Positions 7,702 through 17,045 of a stretch of 64,000 nt of DNA are shown piece after piece. Every line of letters starts with the position of its first letter. The stretch's first letter is position 1. The position numbers were made by a program, and so were the translations under genes. Origin of the DNA: Halomonas alimentaria (lineage in GTDB: Bacteria > Pseudomonadota > Gammaproteobacteria > Pseudomonadales > Halomonadaceae); assembly GCF_009902005.1 (NCBI RefSeq), contig NZ_WUTT01000001.1:2384227-2448226 (forward strand). Reading direction: 5' to 3'. The notes beneath the pieces are model-generated. The model had not been told where the DNA came from. It saw nothing but the letters and a program-made list of their open reading frames with translations, and searched no databases.

Positions 7702-9554
7702 CAGCTCTCCATGGTTGCCGGCGCCTGCCACAGCTGGTGCAGGTCTGGCTGACGCCCAGCGGCAAGTCCCTCGACCACCTGGGCAACCCGCCCTGCCCGG
7801 TCCTCGAGGAAGCGCTCGAAGTCCTGCTTGAGCCTCTCGCGCGCCTCCGGCTGCTGAAGATCACCGTAATCGCCCTTGGCCAGCAGGTCGTAGTCGATAA
7901 GATGGGTCTTCATGCGTTGGCGAACCGTGTCCTCGCCGGCCCAGTCCACACGCTCCTTCAGGTAGGCGAGCGGATCCTTGCGGCCGATCACACGGTTGGT
8001 CTTCCAGGTGATCAGCGCACAGTTGAGCGCCAGGAAGCTCGGTATCTCGGCCTCCTGAAGCAGCGCATCGGGGAACACATGGTGGTACTCCCGCTTCTGT
8101 AGGCTGTCATAGCTGGCCGGCTGGTTATCAGCGAAGTCCCGTGCCTCCAGATAGGTCGTTACCGCCATGATGCCCCGCGCCTCAATGCCCATGGCCTTGG
8201 GCCAGCCTGCCGCCTTCAACTCATCCTTGGTCGCCAGCGGGTACTGGGTGCGGTCCATCAACGGAATCTGCGCGATATGCGTTTCGTCGAACTGCTGGTT
8301 CTTGAGCACTGCCTTGAGCGCCTTGAAGTCCGCATAGGCCCGCGACGAGGAGGAGTTCTCATAGCGATCGGTAAAGAACGCCGACCAGAGGTAGCGCTGC
8401 AGCAGGGTCTCGGCCTTGCCACGATAGTCGCCGTCATCGGGAATCAGCTCGTAGCAGGCCGCGATCACCGGGAGCACGGCATTGGTAGGGAGCCTGGCGG
8501 CATCGTGAATACCCTGGCTGGCCAGGAAGAACGCCATACGCTCCAACCCGCGTTCCAGGTGTTTCCAGTTATCGACCAACACCTGCTTGTTCATCTCGAT
8601 CATGCCGCGGTTGTTCGGCACCTTGTCCTGCAGCAGCGCCGAGGTCGAGAGAATCAGGTCTCGCAGTTCGGCATAGCGCTTGGCGTGGGAGCAATAGGAG
8701 TCGAGCCGCGCCTCGAGGTCATGCAGCGAACTGCCGGCGACGCTCTCCACCTCCGCCACGATAATGTCGTAGAGCGATAGCGGCTTACTGTTGGTATTCA
8801 TATTGATGAACACCTGCAGTGCCACCTCCTTGGGAGTAGCCGCCGGCAGTGCCAGGTAGGGAAGGTTGAAGTGAGTCACCCGTTCCCTGAGCTGATTGAT
8901 GGTGTCTTTCAGCTTTTCCTGCAGCGTCATGTAGGCCTGAAGCTTTTCGAAGGCATCCTCATCGCTACCCGACGGCCTCAGGTGCTGGGTAGCATCGGCC
9001 AGCCAGGTGGATACCTCAGCGTTCATGTCGCCAGGCCGCAGAAGCGAGATAGGAAATAGGCCACGTTCCAGGGTGTATCGTGGATCATCCGCCCAGAGCG
9101 GCATCCGCCTGCCATGCTTGTCGAACCACCTGGGCTTCATGAAGACCTGAACCTCGTCGCCGGCCTTCTCGTCACGAGGGTCAAAGTCCGGGTGGTAGAC
9201 GAAAAAGGTCTCGTACTCGTAGTTGTTATGCATCGCCCGCCAGAAGGCCGTCAGCCGCTGCTGGCCATCCAGCAGGTGCTGGGTCACCGTGCCTTCCTTT
9301 GCCGGCTCGGCGGTGCTGATAAACCGAGAAACAAAGTTTTTACTTTCGTCTTCGTTACCATCGACCTGGAGGATCAGCACCACACCCATCGGCAGGTTGC
9401 TGATCACCGTATCCAGGAAGCTGGCGATCCTATGCCGGTCCCAGGCCTCCATGCGCTGGAAGCGTGGCAGCTTGATCGAACCACGCTGGATGTCGTGAAA
9501 CCATTCGCCAAGGCTGCGATCGTGCGCTTTGCTGGACTGCACCATGATGCTCAT
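7701..9554 (-). CDS. DUF262 and HNH-like protein of the GmrSD/BrxU type
   Basis: A 617-residue protein. The N-terminal DUF262 domain has the ParB/Srx-like signature DGQQRLT at residues 96-102. The C-terminal part carries EYHHVFPDALL, then NCALITWKTNR and a PLAYLKE segment, matching DUF1524, an HNH-type nuclease module. This architecture is that of GmrSD-type IV restriction enzymes, which cut modified phage DNA; BrxU, encoded with BREX on an Escherichia fergusonii plasmid, is one. The ATG overlaps the pglX stop (ATGA, 9551-9554) and the next gene (Fic) is joined by TGATG. A complementary nuclease against phages with modified bases is a reasonable inference; cleavage specificity cannot be read. 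Confidence 0.85.
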   Translation of the reverse strand: MSIMVQSSKAHDRSLGEWFHDIQRGSIKLPRFQRMEAWDRHRIASFLDTVISNLPMGVVLILQVDGNEDESKNFVSRFISTAEPAKEGTVTQHLLDGQQRLTAFWRAMHNNYEYETFFVYHPDFDPRDEKAGDEVQVFMKPRWFDKHGRRMPLWADDPRYTLERGLFPISLLRPGDMNAEVSTWLADATQHLRPSGSDEDAFEKLQAYMTLQEKLKDTINQLRERVTHFNLPYLALPAATPKEVALQVFINMNTNSKPLSLYDIIVAEVESVAGSSLHDLEARLDSYCSHAKRYAELRDLILSTSALLQDKVPNNRGMIEMNKQVLVDNWKHLERGLERMAFFLASQGIHDAARLPTNAVLPVIAACYELIPDDGDYRGKAETLLQRYLWSAFFTDRYENSSSSRAYADFKALKAVLKNQQFDETHIAQIPLMDRTQYPLATKDELKAAGWPKAMGIEARGIMAVTTYLEARDFADNQPASYDSLQKREYHHVFPDALLQEAEIPSFLALNCALITWKTNRVIGRKDPLAYLKERVDWAGEDTVRQRMKTHLIDYDLLAKGDYGDLQQPEARERLKQDFERFLEDRAGRVAQVVEGLAAGRQPDLHQLWQAPATMES

Positions 9555-11458
9555 TCACTGCTCCCTGTGTTTTTCTTCCGCCCGCGCGCCTTCTTGGGCG
9601 ACGGCTCTGGTTCGACGAAGAGGTGCTCGAGGTCGTGGGCGATGGCCAGCGACTTGTCGGTGACACACTTCTCGCGCACGCGCTCCGGCCAGTAGGCCAT
9701 GGCCAGGTGGGCCCAGTCGTAGTCGCCCTGCTCCAGCTTCTCCCAGGTTTCCTTGAGTACCTTCTGCCACGGCTTGTGGCGGAACAGCGGCCAGAGCGGC
9801 GCGGCGGTGATCTGCACGCCGTCATCGTGGTTGAGTTTGTAGTCTGGGGCGATCTTCAGCAGGGTGTCGCGCAGGTCGGCCAGCTCGTCGCGGAAGTCAC
9901 TCAGCTCCTCCAGGCGCTTCTCGTCGGCACGGCTGAGGCTGACGCCCGCCAGGCGCAGGTTGCTCAGCTCACTGTCGACTTGTTTGAGCTTGGGCTCCAC
10001 GAAGTCGTTGACCGCTGTGAAGAGGGTCTGGTTGGTCAGGTCCGGGTAGTAGAGCCACAGGGTGTAGCTGCCCGAGGCCGTGGCCAGCGGCCAGTAGATC
10101 GGCGCCTTGCGGCGGCTCTTGGAGTACTGCTGCAGGTGGTACTTGAAGAAGTCGCGGCGTAGCCAGCGGCGCAGGTCTTCGTCGACGTGGGCATCTACCG
10201 TCTCAAGCACATCGGCCATCAGCCGCGGCAGGTCATGCTCATGGCCGGTATCATCCACCAGGATACCGGCATGGCGATGGTAGGGTTCATCGCCGTCGGG
10301 CAGCATACCGGGGCTCTTGGCCGGCAGAGGATCGAATGGTTCAGGTTCGGGAGGCACTTCGCGCTCGCCGGTGGCCAAGCGCCAGTCGAAGCGGCCGAAG
10401 GCGACACCGGCTGTCCAGGAGAGCAGCGCATCCAGGGGGGGAGCCTCTTCTGCTTGGCTTTCGTTGTCGTCGTCTTCTCCAACATCTTCTGCTATAAAGG
10501 CATCTCCCTGAGCCGCCCGACGATCTTCCTCAGAGAAGTCGTAAAGGTCGAATGCGATATCGTCTATTTGGGTCTGAATTTCGGCCAATTCGATATGAAT
10601 AACATCAGGATCATAGTCACTCACTCGATCACGCAAAGTTTCTGGCACCAAAAATGCATGCGAGGTCTCGGTTACAGTATCGAGCATTCGTTTGAGTGAC
10701 CATGATTTGTGTGCTAACACGGCGAGGCGCCCCTTGATCCTCTCGTTAAGATCAGGGGCGGGAGTTTTCTGAATGACGCCTACTTCGTAGGAGCCAAATG
10801 CCATCTGAAGCGACACCAGTAACCTGAAAGCATGGGAGTTGACGATAGCCAGTAAGGCCAACAACTCTTCCGAATCATCATCCTCAACAAAAACGGCTGG
10901 ACCTTTATCGGCGAAAATACAGCCTGCCGGCATAACTCTCAAGCTGAGACCGCCTTGTGTACGACGCGGCCAGGTGAGGCCTGGGCGGAAATAACAATGA
11001 GGATTGTGAAGCTCTGCCTTCCAGTGAGGACTCCAGCCCCTCTCTGCCCTATAGTCACTAACAAAGGTTTTGGCCTCTAAACCATCATTCATCCATCTAA
11101 TAACCAAATAAACATCAGCATAAAATGGAGAAAACACTCCACCCTTTGCAAATGAAGGAAAATCCTTTTTTCCTCGTAGAACTTCCCAATGCGTTCTAAG
11201 AAACCTACCATCATCTTTTGTTGAGGCCCCTATGGCTGCAATCCTTTCTTTATTTTGGACTGCAGGGTACTTAACAAAAGCCCTGCGCACTGGCTCACTG
11301 ACCCAGTACGCAAATGGATTCCCCGGTATGTCATTAAATGTAGCTGAATCCACATCAAAGGTACGAGGATCAGTCTCACCTCGCCTAATGCTTTCACAAG
11401 CGCTTAACAGCGCCTCACTTTTATCAGATTCTTTTAGAAATCGCAGAAAATGGCTCAT
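9551..11458 (-). CDS. pglX: PglX C-terminal half (specificity part), separate gene
   Basis: A 635-residue protein that continues PglX where the preceding gene stops. Its first residues (FLRFLKESDK) and the segment GNPFAYWVSE match the region that follows the methyltransferase core in full-length PglX. Target recognition is expected in the first half. The C-terminal part (from about residue 340) holds conserved segments such as PIYWPLA and YTLWLYYPDLTNQT. The ATG overlaps the upstream stop as ATGA, with GGAG upstream, so translation is coupled. The combined length of both halves is 1268 residues, near the usual single-chain size. The frame differs by one base, so this is either a natural two-chain enzyme or a split by a single indel. 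Bases from about 10,440 to 11,458 are clearly poorer in GC than the rest. Confidence 0.85.
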   Translation of the reverse strand: MSHFLRFLKESDKSEALLSACESIRRGETDPRTFDVDSATFNDIPGNPFAYWVSEPVRRAFVKYPAVQNKERIAAIGASTKDDGRFLRTHWEVLRGKKDFPSFAKGGVFSPFYADVYLVIRWMNDGLEAKTFVSDYRAERGWSPHWKAELHNPHCYFRPGLTWPRRTQGGLSLRVMPAGCIFADKGPAVFVEDDDSEELLALLAIVNSHAFRLLVSLQMAFGSYEVGVIQKTPAPDLNERIKGRLAVLAHKSWSLKRMLDTVTETSHAFLVPETLRDRVSDYDPDVIHIELAEIQTQIDDIAFDLYDFSEEDRRAAQGDAFIAEDVGEDDDNESQAEEAPPLDALLSWTAGVAFGRFDWRLATGEREVPPEPEPFDPLPAKSPGMLPDGDEPYHRHAGILVDDTGHEHDLPRLMADVLETVDAHVDEDLRRWLRRDFFKYHLQQYSKSRRKAPIYWPLATASGSYTLWLYYPDLTNQTLFTAVNDFVEPKLKQVDSELSNLRLAGVSLSRADEKRLEELSDFRDELADLRDTLLKIAPDYKLNHDDGVQITAAPLWPLFRHKPWQKVLKETWEKLEQGDYDWAHLAMAYWPERVREKCVTDKSLAIAHDLEHLFVEPEPSPKKARGRKKNTGSSE

Positions 11459-13356
11459 TCTTGCTTCTCCAACACATAGGCGGCAGCCTCTACCATGGCG
11501 TCGTCCATTACGCCATAACCCAAGTCAGCCATAACCTCTGGACGCCCAATGCCCAGCACTATGTTTTCACGCCATTTCCGATAGGTAGTTATAAAAAAAC
11601 AGGCTCGTGACGTAACTGCTCCCAAGCGACCACCTTTATTGATAAGCGCTAGGCCACGTTCAACAAAGATCGCCAGCAAATCATTCTTGCTGTTGGGATA
11701 ATCCTTTCCAAGTTTGGATTTAACTCCAGCACTGAGCGCGCCAAAAGGCGGATTCATCACTACCACGTCGAAGACCACGCGACAGAGATCAATCATGCGC
11801 AGGCCCTGCAAGGCATCCTGGGCGAAGAGGCGACTCTGATAGGTGGCGCCGGCTTCCTCGGAGAACTCGACCAAGGCCCGGCGCAGGCGCTCCTCGGCCT
11901 TCTGCCAGGTCTCCTGCTCCTGCTCGGCGAAAAGATCGCTGCCCTTGCCCACATAGACCTGGCGGATCAGCGCGGGGAGCTCCTTCTCGGCGCGCAGCAG
12001 CACGCCGAGCTCGGGCAGGCCCTTGAGCATCTGCAGGGTCTTCTCGAAGAGTTCGGCATCCTGGCGATCCAGACGGGCCATAAAGGCCTCGCGGAGCGCC
12101 TTTTCGGCAGGCGGGGCCACCGCGGCGATAACGTTGCCCTGCCCCACGTCCGGGCGCTCCATGGCCTGTACGCCGGCCTCGTGCCAGGCGCGCTGGGCAC
12201 GCAACCACAGCGCCAGCGAAGCGATCTGGGCGGCACGAGGGTCGATGTCCACCCCGTAAATGTTGTGCTCGATGATCAGTCGCGGCACGTCGCGCAGCAG
12301 GGCCTCTTCATCGCCATAGGTATGGCAGAGCGGCGCGAAGCCGGCCTCCGGCTGGGTGGAGACGTCCAATGAGCCAGGGCCATGCTGCTGCTCCCACTGC
12401 CAGGCGTCGCGGTATATCTGCAGGAAGAGGTCGAAGGCGTAGAGGCCGAAGTGCATGGAGCCACAGGCCGGGTCCAGCAGCTTGAGGGTACGCGGGTCGC
12501 GCAGCTTGACTCCTGCCTCGGGCTGCTCGTCGGGCTTCACCAGCAGGTACTGACAGCTGTCGCGCAGCGGCGTGGTGCCGCCGGTGGCGTTGAACCATTG
12601 GCGACCCAGGGTGTTGTCGACCAGGAACTCCACCACATAGCGCGGGGTGAAGAACTGGTTGCGCACCGCCAGCTCCCGGCTGTTGCGCGGTGCCTGGCTT
12701 GCCTTGCGCATCGCCTTGCGCTCTTCCTGGCTGTTGAAGTACTGGTAGATCCAGCCGATGGTCTCGTCCAGCGCCCACAGCGGCTCAATCTCGTGGTCGT
12801 TGAGCAGCGCCAGCAGTTCGTTGAGCGCCGTCTCACGGGGGAAGAGCCGCCCTTGGGGCGCGAAGCGGTCGAATAGCGCCGGCAGATCGAGGGCGAACTC
12901 GTCGAAGAGGCTGAACAGGAAGGTCTGGTAGGCCTCGCCGGTCTCCCCCAGGGCGGTGCCGGCCACATGACGATAGAGCTCGAAGGCCTGGGACTGAACA
13001 CCCTGGCTGACGGCGGGCAGCAGCAGCCCACGCGCCTCCATCATCAACAGCGCCGCCAGGCGGTTGAGCACGGTGAAGGCCTGTTCGCGGATGATGCGTT
13101 GGATGGCCATCTGGCGCTGGGTCTTGCTCTCGCCTTCCCCGGCCAGGTAGTGGGCGAGCGTTTCACGCAGCAGTGCTGCGGTGTGGCGTTCACGGTCGGT
13201 CAGATGGGTCAGCCGCGAGAGCTCGGTCACCTCGCCGGTGAGGGGATCGAGGCCGTAGTCCTGCTGCAGCTGCAGCGTGAACTCGTCAGTCAGTGTCTTG
13301 CGACAGTCGCTGACCAGGCGCTGCAGACGGTTGCGTGTACCTTGATCGAAGGCCAT
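11455..13356 (-). CDS. pglX: PglX N-terminal half, adenine-specific methyltransferase core
   Basis: A 633-residue N-terminal part of the BREX DNA adenine methyltransferase PglX, which marks host DNA so that the system spares it. The SAM-binding motif LLDPACGSMHFG lies near residue 295, and the catalytic motif NPPF is at 535-538. The protein ends at EAAAYVLEKQE, just after the catalytic domain, where a full-length PglX would run on into the target-recognition region encoded by the next gene. It starts 3 bases after the brxC stop. GC content drops abruptly right after the NPPF motif (near 11,755), which suggests exchange of the downstream specificity module. Confidence 0.9.
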   Translation of the reverse strand: MAFDQGTRNRLQRLVSDCRKTLTDEFTLQLQQDYGLDPLTGEVTELSRLTHLTDRERHTAALLRETLAHYLAGEGESKTQRQMAIQRIIREQAFTVLNRLAALLMMEARGLLLPAVSQGVQSQAFELYRHVAGTALGETGEAYQTFLFSLFDEFALDLPALFDRFAPQGRLFPRETALNELLALLNDHEIEPLWALDETIGWIYQYFNSQEERKAMRKASQAPRNSRELAVRNQFFTPRYVVEFLVDNTLGRQWFNATGGTTPLRDSCQYLLVKPDEQPEAGVKLRDPRTLKLLDPACGSMHFGLYAFDLFLQIYRDAWQWEQQHGPGSLDVSTQPEAGFAPLCHTYGDEEALLRDVPRLIIEHNIYGVDIDPRAAQIASLALWLRAQRAWHEAGVQAMERPDVGQGNVIAAVAPPAEKALREAFMARLDRQDAELFEKTLQMLKGLPELGVLLRAEKELPALIRQVYVGKGSDLFAEQEQETWQKAEERLRRALVEFSEEAGATYQSRLFAQDALQGLRMIDLCRVVFDVVVMNPPFGALSAGVKSKLGKDYPNSKNDLLAIFVERGLALINKGGRLGAVTSRACFFITTYRKWRENIVLGIGRPEVMADLGYGVMDDAMVEAAAYVLEKQE

Positions 13357-13359
13357 GAC

Positions 13360-16300
13360 TTACTCCTTGTCGCGGTTCTCGGGGGCCTCATCGAAGGCGA
13401 CGTCCAGCTCGAAGGCATGGGCGTACTCCAGCTCACCGCGCAGCTTCTGCAGCTCACGGATCATGGCGTCGAGGGTGTCCAGGGAGGTGATGCGCGAGCG
13501 CGTCTTGAAGCGCCGGGTGAGCACCTTCTTGTTCTCCTGGCACCCCTCCTGCTCCTCCTCGAGCTCTTTCTGCTCCTCGCGGATACGCTCCTGCTGGCGC
13601 TCGCGGCCGACCCGCTCGATATGCTCTTTGAGGGAGGCCAACTCCGCCTGGAGCTCGTAGTCACGGTTGACCAGACGCTTGAGCCCCTCGATATCAGTCG
13701 AGGCTTCCAGCGCCAGCGCATCCAGGCGGCCGAGCAGGTCCTGCTGCTCCTGGTTGGTCAGCTCAGGCCACTCCGGCACCCGGGCGAGCTCCTGCTCCGC
13801 CTGGCGCAGCCGCTGCTGCTGCTGTTCCTGCATGCGCTCGGTGGCCTGGCGTACCTGGCTGCGCAGCTCGGTGAGGCGGGTATTGAAATCCGAGGCGCTG
13901 CGGTACGCCTCCTCGGAAGCCAGGCGAGTCGCGATCTCCTTTAGCGGTTCGGCCAGCTCCGCCTTAAGCTCGCCAGGAATGCCGCTGCCGGGCAGCCCTT
14001 CGATGGCCTGGGCCAGAGCGCGCAGCTCCTTCAGGGTATCCTCCAGACCCTGCTCGAGCGCCTTCTTGAGTTCGGCCGCCCAGGTCAGGTTGTCATAGAG
14101 GCTGGATTCCTGCCGGCCCAACCGCTGGGGTGCGTCGGAGCCATCGGTGAGCAGGATGTCCGCCATGTCACGCCCCATCGCCTCGAGACGCTCGTCGCCG
14201 GGGAGCCCCAGAGCCTGCAAGCGGCCGGAGAGCGAGGCATAGCGCTGCTGAAGCTGGGGGAAGAGCTTGGTGGCCGCCTTGCTGATGGCATCCTCCAGCG
14301 GTACCACCATATCGCCGCTCAGCTCGGTCAGCCGCTTGGAAGCCAGCGCCAGCATGTCCATGGAGGGGCGGTCTTCGCGCAGAGAGATCCCCACGTTCTT
14401 GAAGGCGTTGTTGCTCTTCAGTGCCTCGATGGCCTGCTGGCCGTTGACGGTCACCTCGCGCCCGGAGACCTTCAGCTTGATCACCCCGCCGACGAGCATG
14501 GCGGCCACCAGGTAGCGCAGGGTGTCCTGGGACCAGCCGTAGGGAGCATCGCTGAAGCGACTTGAGAGGCTCTTGCCTTCCACCATGCCGACCCGGTCGA
14601 TGTGGTCGCGGATGCTGACCAAGGCACGATGGTCGGTGTTGATGCCGGGCTGGCCACCTTGTTGGGTCACCAGGCCAAGGGGGTCCAGCTTCGTGGTGAT
14701 TCCGCTGAGGTTGCCCACGCGCAGGAAGCGCTCGGCCAGATCGCTCTGCACCCGCTCGGGAGCCTCGCCATAGCGACTGAACACCTGACCTGCCACGCCA
14801 GCCAGCTGCTTGCGCGCGGCCTCGGGGAGCTCGCTGGCCAGGCTTTCCACCGCCGTGGTCTGCCCGCGGAAGATGAAAGAGCCCTGGACCAGGCTGCGCT
14901 TGATCAAGCGCTGCAGGTCGGCGCCCAGACGGCTGGCGCGCTCGACCTGGGCGCGGCAATAGTCGCGCACCTCCTGGTCGGGGTCGTGGCGGAACTTGGC
15001 GTCGATCTCCTGGCAGCGATAGATGTCCGCGGTGAGGTCATCCAGTTCGGGCGACTTGCGCCCCACCAGGTAGATCAGGTTCTCGTTGGCCTTGACCCGG
15101 GAGTCGTCCTGGAGGCGCGAGCGAGCGGCATCGTAGTCGGTGGGTTCGACCAACTCGACCACAGTCTGGATGGGATGGCGGTCCCCCGCCAGGGAGGTAG
15201 GCAAGCCCTCGGGGCCCTGGGTCTTGAGGCCGGTCTGCACCGAGAGCGAACCATGCAGCTGGGTGCTGGGCAGCGGCGAGAACACCTCCTCCAGCGCGCG
15301 GTTGAGGATGCGCTTCATTTCCACGCCGCGCAGCGGGATCTGGGTGCGCTCCTGCTCAATATCGTTGAGCTTCTCGCTGAAGAAACAGAGGAAGCCATCC
15401 TGCTCGCCGAAGGGCACGATCGAGTCACCGATCAGCTCCTCGATGGCGGCATTGATCTCCTCCGCCTGGCTGCCACTGGCTACCTCGGAGTGGATCAGGC
15501 TCGCGACGTTGCGCCGGGTAATCGGCAGGTTGCCGAGGATCTGCAGCACGGCCACTGTCTTGGCGATGCGCTGGGGCAGCTCGGCGTCGCGATAGCGGAT
15601 CTTGGTGACCGTATTCACGGCCTTGTGCCAGTTGGGGAAGGCGCGCTCGATATCTTTCTCCAGGGCGTCGTAGAGGGTCACCGTGGTGGCCAGCCAGCCC
15701 ACCGGCTGGTCGGCGACGGGTATGCGCTTGCCATCGCCCTCGATCAGGATGTCCTGGATCACCTTGATGGCCGAGCGCAGGCCGATGCCGCCGGTCGAGC
15801 GCGCCAGCGCCCCCAGCAGGTGCAGCAGGATGTCGAAATGCGCCGGCAGGAAGGGGTAGAGGTCGATGAAAGTCTGGCGATCGAAGTCGGCCCCGTAGGC
15901 GCGGGCATCCTCCAGCTTGGTGTTGTGGCGCAGCGCCTGGCCGTACTGGTCGAACAGCTCACCGAGCTGCTTGGCTCCGTCCGGCGACTTGCCGAGCAGG
16001 CGGGTATAGCAGATCTCCTTGATGTCATCGGCCTCAAGGTCGATGGAGATCGGGAAACGGTCCTTGAGCTTGAAGAGCTCCGGTGAGTTGAGCGAGGCCC
16101 GCGGATCATCCTCGGTCAGAGTCTGCTGGCCGGTGCCGATCAGCCACACCTTGCCGTTGCCCTGGGCCTTGATGTTCTTGGCCAGGCCATCGAGGTTGAG
16201 AATCAGCGGCTGGCGCGCCCCCACGTACTGCCCCACCTCGTCGACGATGAAGATCACGTGCTCCTTGCCGGAGTGCTCGCGCACGATGTCCAGCATCTCC

Positions 16301-17031
16301 TGCACACGATCATTCTCGAAACGGATCACCTCACTGGTGGCGGTATTGAAGGAGGCCGGCGTGGTGAAGAGCGAGGGGTAGAGCTCGTGGGCGATCTCCG
16401 GTATCAGGCTATCGACCACCAGCTCGTCGTTGCGATAGTCGCGCCAGGCCTCGCCACCGGTCTTCTCCTCGAAGAGCGTAAGGAACTCCTCATAGCGCCC
16501 CTCCTGCTTCAGGCGGCGCTCCAGGGAGGCCACCTTGAGGTTGCGCGAGTAGCCGGCCCACTGCAGCACCTTGTAGTAGAGGACGCTGGAGACCTCCTCC
16601 ATGGTGGCACCACTGACCTGCTCGGTGGCCAGGTCCAGCATCAGCACGGCGGCAGGGAAGCGCTTGGCCACGGTACTCAGCAGCTGGCGGGTGGTGGTGT
16701 TCTTGAGACGGTCCTGGAGGTGTTGGCGGAAGGGCACCCCGTCGATGGTGACGCTGTCGTCGAAGGCCAGGCCGAGGTACTTGGTGAAGGAGCTCTTGCC
16801 CGAGCCGTAGAAGCCCGATACCCAGACGCCGACCTCATTCTCGCCACCGGCTTCCATGGCGACCTGCATCTTGGTCAGCAGCTGGTTGAACTGCTCGTCG
16901 ATGGCGTCGGTGACCACATACTCGGAGATCTCCTTTCTCAGGCGCTCCTCCTGGGAGACGCCGTAGGCGATCACCTTCTCGATACTGCGGTAGATATCGC
17001 GGCTGGGGTCAAAAAGCTGTTTGATTTCCAT
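13360..17031 (-). CDS. brxC: BREX ATPase BrxC
   Basis: A 1223-residue BrxC (PglY-related) P-loop ATPase, a core BREX component essential for protection and methylation in type 1 systems. The N-terminus MEIKQLFDPSRDIYRSIEKV is typical, Walker A GFYGSGKS is at residues 73-80, and a Walker B-like HVIFIVDEVGQYVG lies near 260. The C-terminal third is rich in Glu, Gln and Arg with long predicted coiled coil (about residues 950-1180). It follows brxB by 14 bases with GGAGTGACTC upstream of the ATG. Length and order are those of a complete type 1 gene. Confidence 0.95.
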   Translation of the reverse strand: MEIKQLFDPSRDIYRSIEKVIAYGVSQEERLRKEISEYVVTDAIDEQFNQLLTKMQVAMEAGGENEVGVWVSGFYGSGKSSFTKYLGLAFDDSVTIDGVPFRQHLQDRLKNTTTRQLLSTVAKRFPAAVLMLDLATEQVSGATMEEVSSVLYYKVLQWAGYSRNLKVASLERRLKQEGRYEEFLTLFEEKTGGEAWRDYRNDELVVDSLIPEIAHELYPSLFTTPASFNTATSEVIRFENDRVQEMLDIVREHSGKEHVIFIVDEVGQYVGARQPLILNLDGLAKNIKAQGNGKVWLIGTGQQTLTEDDPRASLNSPELFKLKDRFPISIDLEADDIKEICYTRLLGKSPDGAKQLGELFDQYGQALRHNTKLEDARAYGADFDRQTFIDLYPFLPAHFDILLHLLGALARSTGGIGLRSAIKVIQDILIEGDGKRIPVADQPVGWLATTVTLYDALEKDIERAFPNWHKAVNTVTKIRYRDAELPQRIAKTVAVLQILGNLPITRRNVASLIHSEVASGSQAEEINAAIEELIGDSIVPFGEQDGFLCFFSEKLNDIEQERTQIPLRGVEMKRILNRALEEVFSPLPSTQLHGSLSVQTGLKTQGPEGLPTSLAGDRHPIQTVVELVEPTDYDAARSRLQDDSRVKANENLIYLVGRKSPELDDLTADIYRCQEIDAKFRHDPDQEVRDYCRAQVERASRLGADLQRLIKRSLVQGSFIFRGQTTAVESLASELPEAARKQLAGVAGQVFSRYGEAPERVQSDLAERFLRVGNLSGITTKLDPLGLVTQQGGQPGINTDHRALVSIRDHIDRVGMVEGKSLSSRFSDAPYGWSQDTLRYLVAAMLVGGVIKLKVSGREVTVNGQQAIEALKSNNAFKNVGISLREDRPSMDMLALASKRLTELSGDMVVPLEDAISKAATKLFPQLQQRYASLSGRLQALGLPGDERLEAMGRDMADILLTDGSDAPQRLGRQESSLYDNLTWAAELKKALEQGLEDTLKELRALAQAIEGLPGSGIPGELKAELAEPLKEIATRLASEEAYRSASDFNTRLTELRSQVRQATERMQEQQQQRLRQAEQELARVPEWPELTNQEQQDLLGRLDALALEASTDIEGLKRLVNRDYELQAELASLKEHIERVGRERQQERIREEQKELEEEQEGCQENKKVLTRRFKTRSRITSLDTLDAMIRELQKLRGELEYAHAFELDVAFDEAPENRDKE

Positions 17032-17045
17032 GAGTCACTCCTTCC

